Positions 24,448-33,268 of a stretch of DNA of 64,000 bases are shown one piece after another. Source of the DNA: Caldisericum exile_A (lineage in GTDB: Bacteria > Caldisericota > Caldisericia > Caldisericales > Caldisericaceae); the NCBI RefSeq assembly GCF_047785965.1, contig NZ_JBLOBF010000001.1, positions 62,001-126,000 on the forward strand, read 5' to 3'. Under the pieces are notes generated by a model. That model searched no databases. It was not told the DNA's origin and saw only the letters and a list, made by a program, of their open reading frames with translations. A program made the position numbers and the translations under genes. The number at the start of each line of letters is the position of its first letter. Position 1 is the stretch's first letter.

Positions 24448-26484
24448 ATGAAAATTGACGTCTCTCATTTAACAAGGGAGCAAGCTGAAAAAAGGCTTAA
24501 AGAGCTAAGAGATTTAATAAATTATCATAATTATCGTTATTATGTACTTGATTCTCCTGAGATTACAGATGCTGAGTATGACAGGCTATTTCAGGAATTG
24601 CTTGCAATAGAAGAGCGTTTTCCAGACTTAGTTACTCCTGATTCACCATCTCAAAAGGTTGGTGCTCCACCTCTTAAAGAGTTTCCAGAAGTTATTCATA
24701 CTGTCCCAATGCTTTCTCTTGGTAATGCATTCGATGACAATGATTTAAGAGAGTTTGATAGAAGAGTTAAAAGAGAGTCAGGTTTAAATCAAATTGAATA
24801 CGAAACTGAGTTAAAGATGGATGGTCTTGCAATATCAATAAGATATGAAAATGGAATTTTAGTGAAAGGTGCAACTCGAGGGGACGGAGTAAGAGGGGAG
24901 GATGTTACCCCTAATGTGAAAACCGTAAGAGGTGTTCCCTTAAAGCTTCTTACTGATACCCCTCCTTCTGTTATTGAAGTACGTGGAGAAGTAATTATGT
25001 ATAAAGAGGACTTTGAGAAACTCAACAAAGAAAGAATTGAAAAAGGTGAACCTCCGTTTGCAAACCCGAGGAATGCAGCAGCAGGCTCAATAAGACAACT
25101 TGATTCTCGTATAACAGCACAAAGAAAACTTCATATGATTGCTTATGGTGTTGGGGAAATTGTAGGCGTCGAATTCAAAACACAGTTTGAACTTCTTCAG
25201 TATCTTAATAAAATTGGTTTTAGAATAAGTCCTGAAGTAAGGGTTCATAAGGATATCGAAAGTGTAATACAAGAAGTAAAAAGGCTAACTTCCGTAAGGG
25301 ATTCTTTTCCATTTGGTGCAGACGGTGTAGTTGTTAAAGTAAATGATATTGAACTGCAAAAAAAATTAGGGGCAACATCCCATGAACCACGTTGGGCAAT
25401 TGCGTATAAATTCCCTGCAGAAGAAGCAGAAACAATTGTTAAAGATATTATTTTTAGCGTGGGAAGAACCGGAGCTGTAACACCAGTTGCAATTTTTGAG
25501 CCTGTTGAAATTGATGGATCAGTTGTTTCGAGAGCTTCTCTTCATAACGAAGATATTGCAAGGGCACTTGATATTAGAATTGGAGACCATGTTATTGTTC
25601 ATAAGGCAGGTTCAGTTATCCCCGAGGTTGTAAGAGTTGTAAAAGAAAAGAGAACGGGTAAAGAAATACCTTTTAAGATGCCTGATAAATGTCCAGTTTG
25701 TGGTGGTCCGCTTGTAAGAGAAGAGGGTTTTGCTGTAACTCGTTGCATAAACGTCAGATGTCCTGCGCAAGTTAAGGAACGTATAATCCATTTTGTTTCA
25801 AGAGATGCAATGGATATAGAGTCAATTGGTGAGAAACTTGTAGACCAATTGGTCGATAAAGGACTTGTTACAGATTATGGTGATCTTTATTATCTTACAA
25901 AAGAAAGACTACTCACGCTTGAAAGAATGGGGCCAGTACTTGCCGAAAAAATTTTGAGAAATATTGAGGAAAGCAAGTTGCGACCTCTTTCAAATCTAAT
26001 ATACGCACTTGGTATATTTAATGTCGGTAAGAGAACAGCAGAACTCCTTGCAGAACACTTTAAATCACTTGATAATTTAATGAATGCGAAAGTTGAAGAT
26101 ATATTACAAATTGAAGGGATTGGGCCTGTTACCGCAAAATCTATTATTGAATTCTTCAGCTCCTCTGAAAACAGAAAAGTTATTGATAAACTTATTAAGG
26201 CAGGTGTAAACACAAGCGAAACACTTGTAGAAACTTCAAAGGAAGGACCATTAAAAGGGCTTACGTTTGTTTTTACAGGAACACTCAAAGATTTTACAAG
26301 AAATGAAGCAAGCAAAATTGTTGAAAGCCTCGGGGGTAACGTTTCAGATACCGTAAGCAAAAAAGTGGATTACCTCGTTGTGGGAGTTGATCCTGGATCA
26401 AAGCTTGAAAAAGCCCAAAAACTTGGCATAAAAATCATAAATGAAGATGAATTTAAGAAATTGATTGGATATGGAGGAAAATAG
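24448..26484 (+). CDS. ligA: NAD-dependent DNA ligase
   Basis: Seals nicks in replication and repair using NAD. Domains: Ia (YHNYRYYVLDSPEITDAEYD), adenylation with active Lys123 in ELKMDGLAISI, OB fold, zinc finger CPVCGGPLVREEGFAVTRC...C, helix-hairpin-helix repeats (about 520-580), and a C-terminal BRCT domain (about 605-678, LKGLTFVFTGTLKDFTRNEA). 678 aa, normal. AGGAGGTGGG precedes the ATG. gatC follows after 2 bases. Confidence 0.98.
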   Translation: MKIDVSHLTREQAEKRLKELRDLINYHNYRYYVLDSPEITDAEYDRLFQELLAIEERFPDLVTPDSPSQKVGAPPLKEFPEVIHTVPMLSLGNAFDDNDLREFDRRVKRESGLNQIEYETELKMDGLAISIRYENGILVKGATRGDGVRGEDVTPNVKTVRGVPLKLLTDTPPSVIEVRGEVIMYKEDFEKLNKERIEKGEPPFANPRNAAAGSIRQLDSRITAQRKLHMIAYGVGEIVGVEFKTQFELLQYLNKIGFRISPEVRVHKDIESVIQEVKRLTSVRDSFPFGADGVVVKVNDIELQKKLGATSHEPRWAIAYKFPAEEAETIVKDIIFSVGRTGAVTPVAIFEPVEIDGSVVSRASLHNEDIARALDIRIGDHVIVHKAGSVIPEVVRVVKEKRTGKEIPFKMPDKCPVCGGPLVREEGFAVTRCINVRCPAQVKERIIHFVSRDAMDIESIGEKLVDQLVDKGLVTDYGDLYYLTKERLLTLERMGPVLAEKILRNIEESKLRPLSNLIYALGIFNVGKRTAELLAEHFKSLDNLMNAKVEDILQIEGIGPVTAKSIIEFFSSSENRKVIDKLIKAGVNTSETLVETSKEGPLKGLTFVFTGTLKDFTRNEASKIVESLGGNVSDTVSKKVDYLVVGVDPGSKLEKAQKLGIKIINEDEFKKLIGYGGK

Positions 26485-26486
26485 TT

Positions 26487-26768
26487 ATGAAAATTGAGCT
26501 TGAAAGAATTGAAAAACTTGCGGCTCTAAAACTTGATGAGAATGAAAGAGGTTCAATGCTAAAAGATCTTGAAGATATAATAAATTACTTTGAAAATTTA
26601 AAGGAAGTAGAGACAGATAGTATTGAACCAATGGTATATGGTGAAAAGATTGAATTAGTTCTGAGAGATGATATTGTTGAAGATAGTTTGCATCTAACGG
26701 ATCTTAAACGTCTGAGAGAACTTTTTGGAGATGGTTTTTTCAGAGTAAGGAGGATTATAGGAGAGTAA
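26487..26768 (+). CDS. gatC: Asp-tRNA(Asn)/Glu-tRNA(Gln) amidotransferase subunit C
   Basis: Small subunit that stabilises the GatCAB complex. Family pattern LERIEKLAALKLDENER, DLEDIINYFENLKEVETD and the C-terminal LRDDIVEDSL are visible. 93 aa, normal. Overlapping ribosome site GGAGGAAA in the end of ligA. First of contiguous gatC-gatA-gatB. Confidence 0.95.
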   Translation: MKIELERIEKLAALKLDENERGSMLKDLEDIINYFENLKEVETDSIEPMVYGEKIELVLRDDIVEDSLHLTDLKRLRELFGDGFFRVRRIIGE

Positions 26769-26769
26769 T

Positions 26770-28197
26770 ATGGATATAACAGCTCTTAGTGTTTCTCAAA
26801 TTGTTTCGAAAATAAAGACAAAAGAATTAAAAGCAAAAGATGTAGTTCTCACATATTTAACAAATATTGACCGACTTGACAGCGAGATTAAGGCTTATCT
26901 AAATGTTTTCCACGATTATGCATTAAAGAGGGCAGAAGAGATTGATAATAATCCTAATAAAAAGGGTTTGCTTTTAGGCGTCCCGGTTGCTGTAAAGGAT
27001 AACATCTCTGTGAAAGATTTTGAACTTACAGCAGGCTCCAAAATTCTAAAAGGCTATATTGCACCTTTTGATGCAACTGTTATTGAAAAAGTAAAAGAAG
27101 AAGGAGCAATAATAATTGGCAAGACAAATCTTGATGAGTTTGCAATGGGATCTTCAACTGAAAATTCTGCTTTTTTTAAAACTAAAAATCCTGTTAATAC
27201 AGAGTATGTACCTGGAGGTTCTTCTGGTGGATCTGCTGCAGCAGTTAAGGCAAATGAAACTCTTATTGCTCTTGGCTCTGATACAGGAGGTTCTGTAAGG
27301 CAACCTGCGTCTTTTTGCGGCGTTGTAGGGCTTAAACCAACTTACGGAAGAGTTTCAAGATATGGACTTGTTGCATTTGGTTCATCTCTTGATGTAATAG
27401 GTCCAATTGGAAAAAGTGTTGAAGATGTTGCAATAACTTTATCAGTTATTTCAGGATTTGATTTGCGTGATTCAACAACTGCAAAAGTGCCCGTTCTAAA
27501 TTTTGAGACTTACCTTACAGGCGATATAAAAGGGAAAAAGGTCGGTTTAATAAAAGAGATACAGAATTTTAAAATTCAACCTGAGGTTGAAGAAGCTTTC
27601 AGGAAATCATTGGAGATATTTGAGAAAAATGGTGCAGAAATTGTTGAGATTTCTATGCCTCATCTTAAATATGCACTCTCCGTTTATTATATTGTTGCTC
27701 CGTCTGAAGCATCAGCAAATCTTGCACGTTATGACGGTGTGAGGTATGGATTTGAAGGTAATGCTGATAACTTGAGAGATTTTTACGAAGACACAAGAAC
27801 TAAAGGGTTTGGTAGCGAAGTTAAAAGAAGGATTCTTATTGGCACATTTGCGCTTTCAGAAGGTTATTATGACCAATACTATTTGAGGGCATCAAAAGTT
27901 AGGAGAATAATTTTTGAGGAGTTTAAGAGGGCGTTTGAAATTTGCGATGTCATTCTTACTCCAACTTCTCCCACAACTGCATTCAGGTTTGGTGAAAAGG
28001 CAACACCTCTTGAAATGTATTTAAGCGATGTCTTCACAATCCCAGTTAATTTGGCCTACCTCCCGGCTATATCTGTTCCATTTGGGGTTGATTCAAAAGG
28101 ACTTCCCATAGGCATTCAAATGATCGGGAAATGGTTTAAGGAAGAGGAGCTTCTTAATACTGCTTATGTTCTTCAAGAGGAGGCAAAACATGTTTAA
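26770..28197 (+). CDS. gatA: GatCAB amidotransferase subunit A (amidase)
   Basis: Releases ammonia from Gln for amidation of misacylated Glu-tRNA(Gln) or Asp-tRNA(Asn). The amidase signature is complete: Lys in VAVKDNI, the GSSTENSAFFKTKNP region, PGGSSGGSAAAVKA and GSDTGGSVRQPASFCG with the Ser-cisSer-Lys triad. 475 aa, normal. Starts 1 base after gatC stop; its end overlaps gatB by 8 bases. Confidence 0.98.
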   Translation: MDITALSVSQIVSKIKTKELKAKDVVLTYLTNIDRLDSEIKAYLNVFHDYALKRAEEIDNNPNKKGLLLGVPVAVKDNISVKDFELTAGSKILKGYIAPFDATVIEKVKEEGAIIIGKTNLDEFAMGSSTENSAFFKTKNPVNTEYVPGGSSGGSAAAVKANETLIALGSDTGGSVRQPASFCGVVGLKPTYGRVSRYGLVAFGSSLDVIGPIGKSVEDVAITLSVISGFDLRDSTTAKVPVLNFETYLTGDIKGKKVGLIKEIQNFKIQPEVEEAFRKSLEIFEKNGAEIVEISMPHLKYALSVYYIVAPSEASANLARYDGVRYGFEGNADNLRDFYEDTRTKGFGSEVKRRILIGTFALSEGYYDQYYLRASKVRRIIFEEFKRAFEICDVILTPTSPTTAFRFGEKATPLEMYLSDVFTIPVNLAYLPAISVPFGVDSKGLPIGIQMIGKWFKEEELLNTAYVLQEEAKHV

Positions 28198-29641
28198 GCC
28201 GACAATTGGACTTGAAATTCACATTCAACTTGCGACAAAGTCAAAAATGTTTTGTAGCTGTTCAACCGAATTTGGTGACCCGCCTAATACACATGTGTGT
28301 CCTGTATGTCTCGGGCTTCCAGGGGCACTTCCGGTTATAAACAAAGAAGCTATAAGATATGGTGTAAAACTTGCACATGCCTTGAATATGAAAATAAATC
28401 TCAAATCGACATTTTACAGAAAGAATTACTTTTATCCAGATTTGCCAAAGGGTTATCAGATAACACAATATTCTCTTCCTCTTGGTTTTAATGGCTTTCT
28501 TGAAATTCCAATGGAGGGGAAAATTAAAAAAATAAGAATTGAACGAGGTCATATTGAGGAAGATTCTGGAAAATCAATTCACATTGGCGATATAACAGAG
28601 TCAGAGTATTCCTTTATAGATTTTAATCGATCGGGCGTACCCCTTATGGAGATTGTAACTCAACCTGATTTTGAATCTGGAGATGAAGCATACGAATTCT
28701 TAACTCTTTTAAGAAGTATAGTAAGGTATCTTGGTGTCTCTTCTGGTGATATGGAAAAAGGAGCCCTTAGATGTGATGTTAATGTTTCTGTGTCAAAAGA
28801 TGAAAACAAAGGAACAAAGGTTGAAATTAAAAACCTCAATTCCTTTAGAAGCGTAAAGCGTGCAATTGATTTTGAGGTTGAGCGCCAAATTAAGGCAATT
28901 GAAAGCGGTGAGCGTATCATAAGAGAAACCCGCCACTTCGATGAAAAGGAAGGGACTACAAAGCCCATGAGGGTAAAAGAGGAGCTAAACGATTATAGAT
29001 ATTTTCCTGAACCAGACCTTCCCCCTCTTGAACTTTCAGAAGAATTTGTTTTGGAAGTTAAAAATGAAATTCCAGAATTACCAAATAAAAAGGCCGTTAG
29101 ATATATAGAAACTTTGGGTCTTCAAGAGGATTATGCAAGGACAATTGCTTACAATAAGAAATATGCAGATTATTTTGAAGATATTGTAAATAAAGTTGGG
29201 CATCCTAAGGAAGTTGCAAACTTTTTCCTTGTTAATATTCTTGGTTTCCTTAATAAAAAAGGAAAAGATGTTGATGAACTTACATTTGGTAGTAATGAGT
29301 TTAAGGAACTTTTTTCTTACCTTGATTCTGGTCTCATATCAACGAACATTGCAAAAAGCGTAATAGAAGAAAGTATCGAAAAAGGCATATCCGTGAAAGA
29401 GATTGTTGAAAGTAAAGGATTAGTCCAGATTACAGATGAGAACGTAATAAAAGAAATTGTTGTTAAAGTTTTAAAAAATAATCCAACACCAGTAAGTCAA
29501 TATCTTTCTGGGAAAAAGCAAGTTTTTGGTTTTCTTGTTGGTCAAATAATGAAAGAGCTTAGAGGAAAAGGCAAGCCAGAACTTGTTAATAAAATTTTGA
29601 ATGAAGAGTTATTAAAATTAGAAAAAGGTGATGAGCCATGA
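28190..29641 (+). CDS. gatB: GatCAB amidotransferase subunit B
   Basis: Subunit that phosphorylates and amidates the aminoacyl end of the tRNA. It starts MFKPTIGLEIHIQLATKSKM and has CPVCLGLPGALPVIN, IDFNRSGVPLMEIVT, GALRCDVNVSV and EIKNLNSFRS; the C-terminal tail/YqeY-like domain spans about 325-480. I choose ATG 28190, 6 bases after GAGGAGG, rather than the 24-base-longer frame. Its stop overlaps the next ATG (ATGA). Confidence 0.97.
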   Translation: MFKPTIGLEIHIQLATKSKMFCSCSTEFGDPPNTHVCPVCLGLPGALPVINKEAIRYGVKLAHALNMKINLKSTFYRKNYFYPDLPKGYQITQYSLPLGFNGFLEIPMEGKIKKIRIERGHIEEDSGKSIHIGDITESEYSFIDFNRSGVPLMEIVTQPDFESGDEAYEFLTLLRSIVRYLGVSSGDMEKGALRCDVNVSVSKDENKGTKVEIKNLNSFRSVKRAIDFEVERQIKAIESGERIIRETRHFDEKEGTTKPMRVKEELNDYRYFPEPDLPPLELSEEFVLEVKNEIPELPNKKAVRYIETLGLQEDYARTIAYNKKYADYFEDIVNKVGHPKEVANFFLVNILGFLNKKGKDVDELTFGSNEFKELFSYLDSGLISTNIAKSVIEESIEKGISVKEIVESKGLVQITDENVIKEIVVKVLKNNPTPVSQYLSGKKQVFGFLVGQIMKELRGKGKPELVNKILNEELLKLEKGDEP

Positions 29642-30150
29642 TTTTAGAAGCAATATTAAAAAGAAGGTCTGTAAGAAACTATCAAGAAAAAGATGTTGAA
29701 GAAGAAAAGTTGAAAGAAGTTCTTGAGGCAGGGCGACTTGCACCTTCTGCCTGCAATATTCAACCGTGGAAGTTTGTTGTTGTAAAAGATAAAGAGACAC
29801 GGAAGAAGATGGTTTCTGCGTGTGCAAATCAAAAGTTTGTAGGCGAAGCGCCAGTTTTGATTGTAGGTTGTATTACTGAAAGAGGATATCTCATGGGAGG
29901 ATGGTATGATTCGAACATCCTCGATTTAGGAATTGCACTTGACCACATGACATTGCAGGCGGCACATTTAGGACTTGGTACTTGTTGGATTGGAGCTTTC
30001 AATGAAGGCGAAGTTAAAAAACTTCTCAACATTCCTCAGAACGTTCGCGTAGCTGCTATTTTAACACTTGGATATCCAAGAAACGGAAATATTTTCGAAA
30101 AGGATAGGAAATCTTTAGAAGAGGTTGTATCGTTTGAAAAATTTTCATAA
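29638..30150 (+). CDS. Nitroreductase-family flavoprotein
   Basis: FMN-dependent NAD(P)H oxidoreductase; natural substrate unknown. Typical blocks: LKRRSVRNYQEKDVEEEKL (FMN phosphate contact), EAGRLAPSACNIQPWKFVVV, GIALDHMTLQAAHLGLGTCWIGAF and the C-terminal TLGYPRNG. 170 aa is the short Thermotoga/Clostridium-type form. Translationally coupled to gatB by an ATGA overlap, probably incidental to tRNA amidation. Confidence 0.92.
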   Translation: MILEAILKRRSVRNYQEKDVEEEKLKEVLEAGRLAPSACNIQPWKFVVVKDKETRKKMVSACANQKFVGEAPVLIVGCITERGYLMGGWYDSNILDLGIALDHMTLQAAHLGLGTCWIGAFNEGEVKKLLNIPQNVRVAAILTLGYPRNGNIFEKDRKSLEEVVSFEKFS

Positions 30151-30180
30151 TTTGTGATATAATTTCAAAGGAGGTGTAGA

Positions 30181-30729
30181 ATGGGTTTAATAATTTTAAT
30201 TGCAATTTTAGTTTTGATCGTTTTGTGGTTTATTGCAACTTACAACGGATTTATTAATCTTAAAAACCGTGTTGAAAATGCATGGGCACAGATTGATGTT
30301 CAGCTTAAAAGGAGGTATGATCTCATTCCAAATCTTGTTGAGACTGTTAAAGGTTATGCTGCACATGAAAAAGAGATCTTTGAAAAACTTGGTGAATTAA
30401 GAGCTAAAGCGATGGGTGCAACATCAGTAAAGGATATAGGAGACGCCAATAACCAAATTAGTGCAACTTTAAAAACTCTTTTTGCAATTGCAGAGAATTA
30501 TCCAGAATTAAAAGCAAATGAGAACTTCCTTAAACTTCAAGAGGAACTTACTAATACTGAGAACAAGATTGCTTTTGCAAGACAGTTTTACAATGATATT
30601 GTAATGCAGTACAACGCAAAACAACAGCGTATTCCAGATATGTTTGTTGCAAGAATGATGAATCTTACACCAAAAGAATATTATCCTGTTATGGAGGAAG
30701 AAAGACAAACAGTAAAAGTCCAATTTTAG
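30181..30729 (+). CDS. lemA: LemA family protein
   Basis: Membrane protein with one N-terminal helix (residues 2-22) and a helical-bundle domain; function unclear. The family core FINLKNRVENAWAQIDVQLKRRYDLIPNLVETVKGYA (for example AWAQIDVQLKRRYDLIPNL) is clear, as is FARQFYNDIVMQYN. 182 aa, normal. GGAGGTG precedes the ATG, and a TATAAT lies at about 30157-30162. The htpX-like protease that follows is a frequent LemA partner. Confidence 0.94.
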   Translation: MGLIILIAILVLIVLWFIATYNGFINLKNRVENAWAQIDVQLKRRYDLIPNLVETVKGYAAHEKEIFEKLGELRAKAMGATSVKDIGDANNQISATLKTLFAIAENYPELKANENFLKLQEELTNTENKIAFARQFYNDIVMQYNAKQQRIPDMFVARMMNLTPKEYYPVMEEERQTVKVQF

Positions 30730-30754
30730 TTTAGAAGTTTTGTGAGGTTAGAAT

Positions 30755-31654
30755 ATGGAAAGAAAAACCCTGTATGAATTACAGGCTGAAAATGTAAGAA
30801 AAACATACCTATTTATGATGATATTTTCGCTAATACTTTTTGCAATTGGTTATTTCTTTGTTTGGTATTTTAACGGTGGAACATTCGGAATTATTCTGCT
30901 TGTTGCGTTTATTTTTCTTTATAACTGGATTGCATATGAGAATTCTGACAAAATTGCTCTTGCATCTGTTAATGCAAGGTTAGCTTCTGAAAACGAATAT
31001 TACGTTTTGCATAATGTTGTTGAGGAAGTTGCCATTGCAGCAGGAGTTCCGAAACCAAAGGTGTATATAATGGACGAACAACAACCCAATGCTTTTGCAA
31101 CTGGCAAAGATCCGAACCACGCAGCAATATGCGTAACAACTGGGTTGCTTTCAATGGTTAATCGAGAGGAACTTCAAGGAGTAATTTCTCATGAGATGGC
31201 CCACATCAGAAACAGGGATATTCTTCTTATGACAGTTATTGGTGTTGTGGTAGGGCTTGTTCTTATTCTTAGAGATATACTTTTTAGAAGTATGTGGTGG
31301 GGAGTTGGTGGAAGGAAGCGTGATAGAGATAATGAAGGCTCTGTGATAATTTTAATTGTTGGGCTGATTTTGTCGATCCTTGCTCCAATTATTGTTGCTT
31401 TAATTAGAGCTGCTGTTTCAAGGCAAAGAGAATTTCTTGCTGATGCAACAGGAGCCTATATCATAAGAGATCCAGAGGCGCTTGCAAGTGCTCTTGAAAA
31501 AATTGGGTCATACGGGAAGCCAATGAGAGCAGCTTCTCAAGCTACTGCGCATATGTTTATCTCTAATCCCTTTGGAAATATTAATCAACTATTTGCAACA
31601 CATCCGCCGATTGAAGAGAGGGTAAGAAGACTTAGAGCGTTGGTTATAAAGTAG
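30755..31654 (+). CDS. htpX: HtpX-like M48 zinc metalloprotease
   Basis: Membrane protease for quality control of membrane proteins. Two helices at about 18-38 and 43-60, zinc motif HEMAH (His146, Glu147, His150) in GVISHEMAHIRNRDIL, two more helices at about 157-172 and 195-218, and the third zinc ligand Glu in REFLADATGAY. 299 aa, normal. Pairs with lemA; followed by a terminator. Confidence 0.95.
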   Translation: MERKTLYELQAENVRKTYLFMMIFSLILFAIGYFFVWYFNGGTFGIILLVAFIFLYNWIAYENSDKIALASVNARLASENEYYVLHNVVEEVAIAAGVPKPKVYIMDEQQPNAFATGKDPNHAAICVTTGLLSMVNREELQGVISHEMAHIRNRDILLMTVIGVVVGLVLILRDILFRSMWWGVGGRKRDRDNEGSVIILIVGLILSILAPIIVALIRAAVSRQREFLADATGAYIIRDPEALASALEKIGSYGKPMRAASQATAHMFISNPFGNINQLFATHPPIEERVRRLRALVIK

Positions 31655-31679
31655 TTTGTCTCTCTTTTGTAAATTAATT

Positions 31680-31710
31680 ATGGGGCTTTCAATAGCCCCA
31701 TTGTTTTATT
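31680..31710 (+). terminator. Rho-independent terminator after htpX
   Basis: ATGGGGCT (31680-31687) pairs with AGCCCCAT (31694-31701) around a 6-base loop, followed by TGTTTTATT. It lies between convergent htpX and surE and may weakly serve both strands. Confidence 0.8.
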
Positions 31711-31733
31711 GTGGATGTCTTATTAATCAAAAA

Positions 31734-32513
31734 TTATATCGTCAGTTTCGGCAAAATTTTCTTGAGTTTTCCTATAAGAGCATAATTAGTTAAATCAATT
31801 TTTATTGGTGTTATTGAGACATATTTATTTGCAACAGCAAATGAGTCTGTATCTTCTTCTAATTCATGAGGAGGCCTATCTCCTCCAATCCAATAAAATG
31901 TCTTTTTCTGTGGATTTACATATTTTTCGAGATAATTTTCATACTGAGTTTTGCCTTGCCTTGTAATTCGAAATCCATTTAACTCGTTTATTGGTACATT
32001 TGGCACATTTACATTAAGAATTGAGCGTTCTTCAACGATTCCTTCAAATAATTCTGGTGTTTGAAGAATTTTTGTAGCAACAACTGCTGCTGTTTCAAAA
32101 TAACCATCATCACTATGAACATCTAGAGAAATTGCCATAGCTTTAAAACCATTTGCAAGTCCTTCAAGAGCACCAGCAACTGTCCCTGAGTAAAGAATAT
32201 CTCCTCCAAGGTTAGCACCATGGTTTATTCCTGAAACAACAAAGTCTGGTGGATCATCTTTCATTAGATCCTTTACGCCTACAAGAACACAATCTGTTGG
32301 TGTACCATCAACAACAGCAATACCTTTAAAGCCTTCTTCGATTTCTACCTCTTTTATGAGGAGAACATCGTTTATTGTTAATGAATGACCTGCAGCACTC
32401 TTTTGTCTGTCTGGTGCCACTACCACAACTTCCCCCAAGTTTCTTAAATGCTTCGCAAGGACCCTAATGCCTTTTGCATAAATGCCATCATCGTTTACAA
32501 GAAGTATCCTCAT
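31734..32513 (-). CDS. surE: 5'/3'-nucleotidase SurE
   Basis: Nucleoside monophosphate phosphatase. It starts MRILLVNDDGIYAKGI with metal-binding Asp-Asp, and has PDRQKSAAGHSLT, SGINHGANLGGDILYSGTVAGA and VDGTPTDCV. I take ATG 32513 (259 aa); the frame is open 180 bases further upstream, but that part lies inside the glycosyltransferase gene and lacks similarity to SurE. Start overlaps the stop of that gene (ATGA). Confidence 0.96.
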   Translation of the reverse strand: MRILLVNDDGIYAKGIRVLAKHLRNLGEVVVVAPDRQKSAAGHSLTINDVLLIKEVEIEEGFKGIAVVDGTPTDCVLVGVKDLMKDDPPDFVVSGINHGANLGGDILYSGTVAGALEGLANGFKAMAISLDVHSDDGYFETAAVVATKILQTPELFEGIVEERSILNVNVPNVPINELNGFRITRQGKTQYENYLEKYVNPQKKTFYWIGGDRPPHELEEDTDSFAVANKYVSITPIKIDLTNYALIGKLKKILPKLTI

Positions 32514-33229
32514 CTTATCACCTCGTAATTTACTTTTCTTTTGTACCTTTCTGGCAATATCCCCCAGTATATAAATAGCATAAGTTGTTTTATGTATCCA
32601 ACACTGTCGAAACGCCTTGTTGAAGTGTAAACTTTGTTTGTCCAAATGAAAAAGAATTTTCCAAATTTTTCTGCACTTTTCATCATCTTCCAATCTTCTG
32701 TATATTGTAGATTTTCGTCATACCATACTTTGTAGAATACATCTTTTCTTACAATTTGAATGCTTAGTGAAGCATGTAATAATATGTGAGAAATGTCGTA
32801 AAACTTGAACCAGAATTTTGCATACAATGAATTTTTTTGTGGAAGTAATGAAGTTGTTCCGACAACATAATTTTTAGAAGAGTTTTTAATAAGGAAGTCA
32901 TTCAGATCGTCCAAAAATCCTTTTTTAAGATGAGTATCTGCATCTAAAAATATAAGCCAGTCGCTATTTTCTTTTATTTTCTTTGCTCCAAAATTTCTTG
33001 CAACCGAAACTCCCTTTTTGTCGATTGAAAATACCTTAAAGTTTTCACACTCATATTTTTTTGCTATTTCATAGGTTTTGTCACTTGAGCCATTTTCAAC
33101 GACAACAACCTCATAAAAATCATTGGGATATCCAATTTCTTTAAGATGTTTTAGTGTCTCTTCAATATATTTTTCCTCATTATGTGCAGGAATTACAATG
33201 GAAAATTTAAGTAAAGTTTTGTTATCCAT
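32510..33229 (-). CDS. Family 2 glycosyltransferase
   Basis: Cytoplasmic GT-A glycosyltransferase; acceptor unknown. GT2 motifs: FSIVIPAHNEEKYIEETL, VVVENGSSDKT, GVSVARNFGAKK and the metal motif FLDADTH. 239 aa. A TATAAT (minus 33242-33237) ends 7 bases before ATG 33229 with no ribosome site. Coupled to surE. Confidence 0.9.
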   Translation of the reverse strand: MDNKTLLKFSIVIPAHNEEKYIEETLKHLKEIGYPNDFYEVVVVENGSSDKTYEIAKKYECENFKVFSIDKKGVSVARNFGAKKIKENSDWLIFLDADTHLKKGFLDDLNDFLIKNSSKNYVVGTTSLLPQKNSLYAKFWFKFYDISHILLHASLSIQIVRKDVFYKVWYDENLQYTEDWKMMKSAEKFGKFFFIWTNKVYTSTRRFDSVGYIKQLMLFIYWGILPERYKRKVNYEVIR

Positions 33230-33268
33230 ATATCTTATTATACAGAAAATTTATTTATTTTGTTTTCC

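Noticed and set aside
32514..32693. 60-residue N-terminal extension of SurE
   Set aside because: Overlaps the glycosyltransferase gene; the SurE fold begins at MRILLVNDDG.
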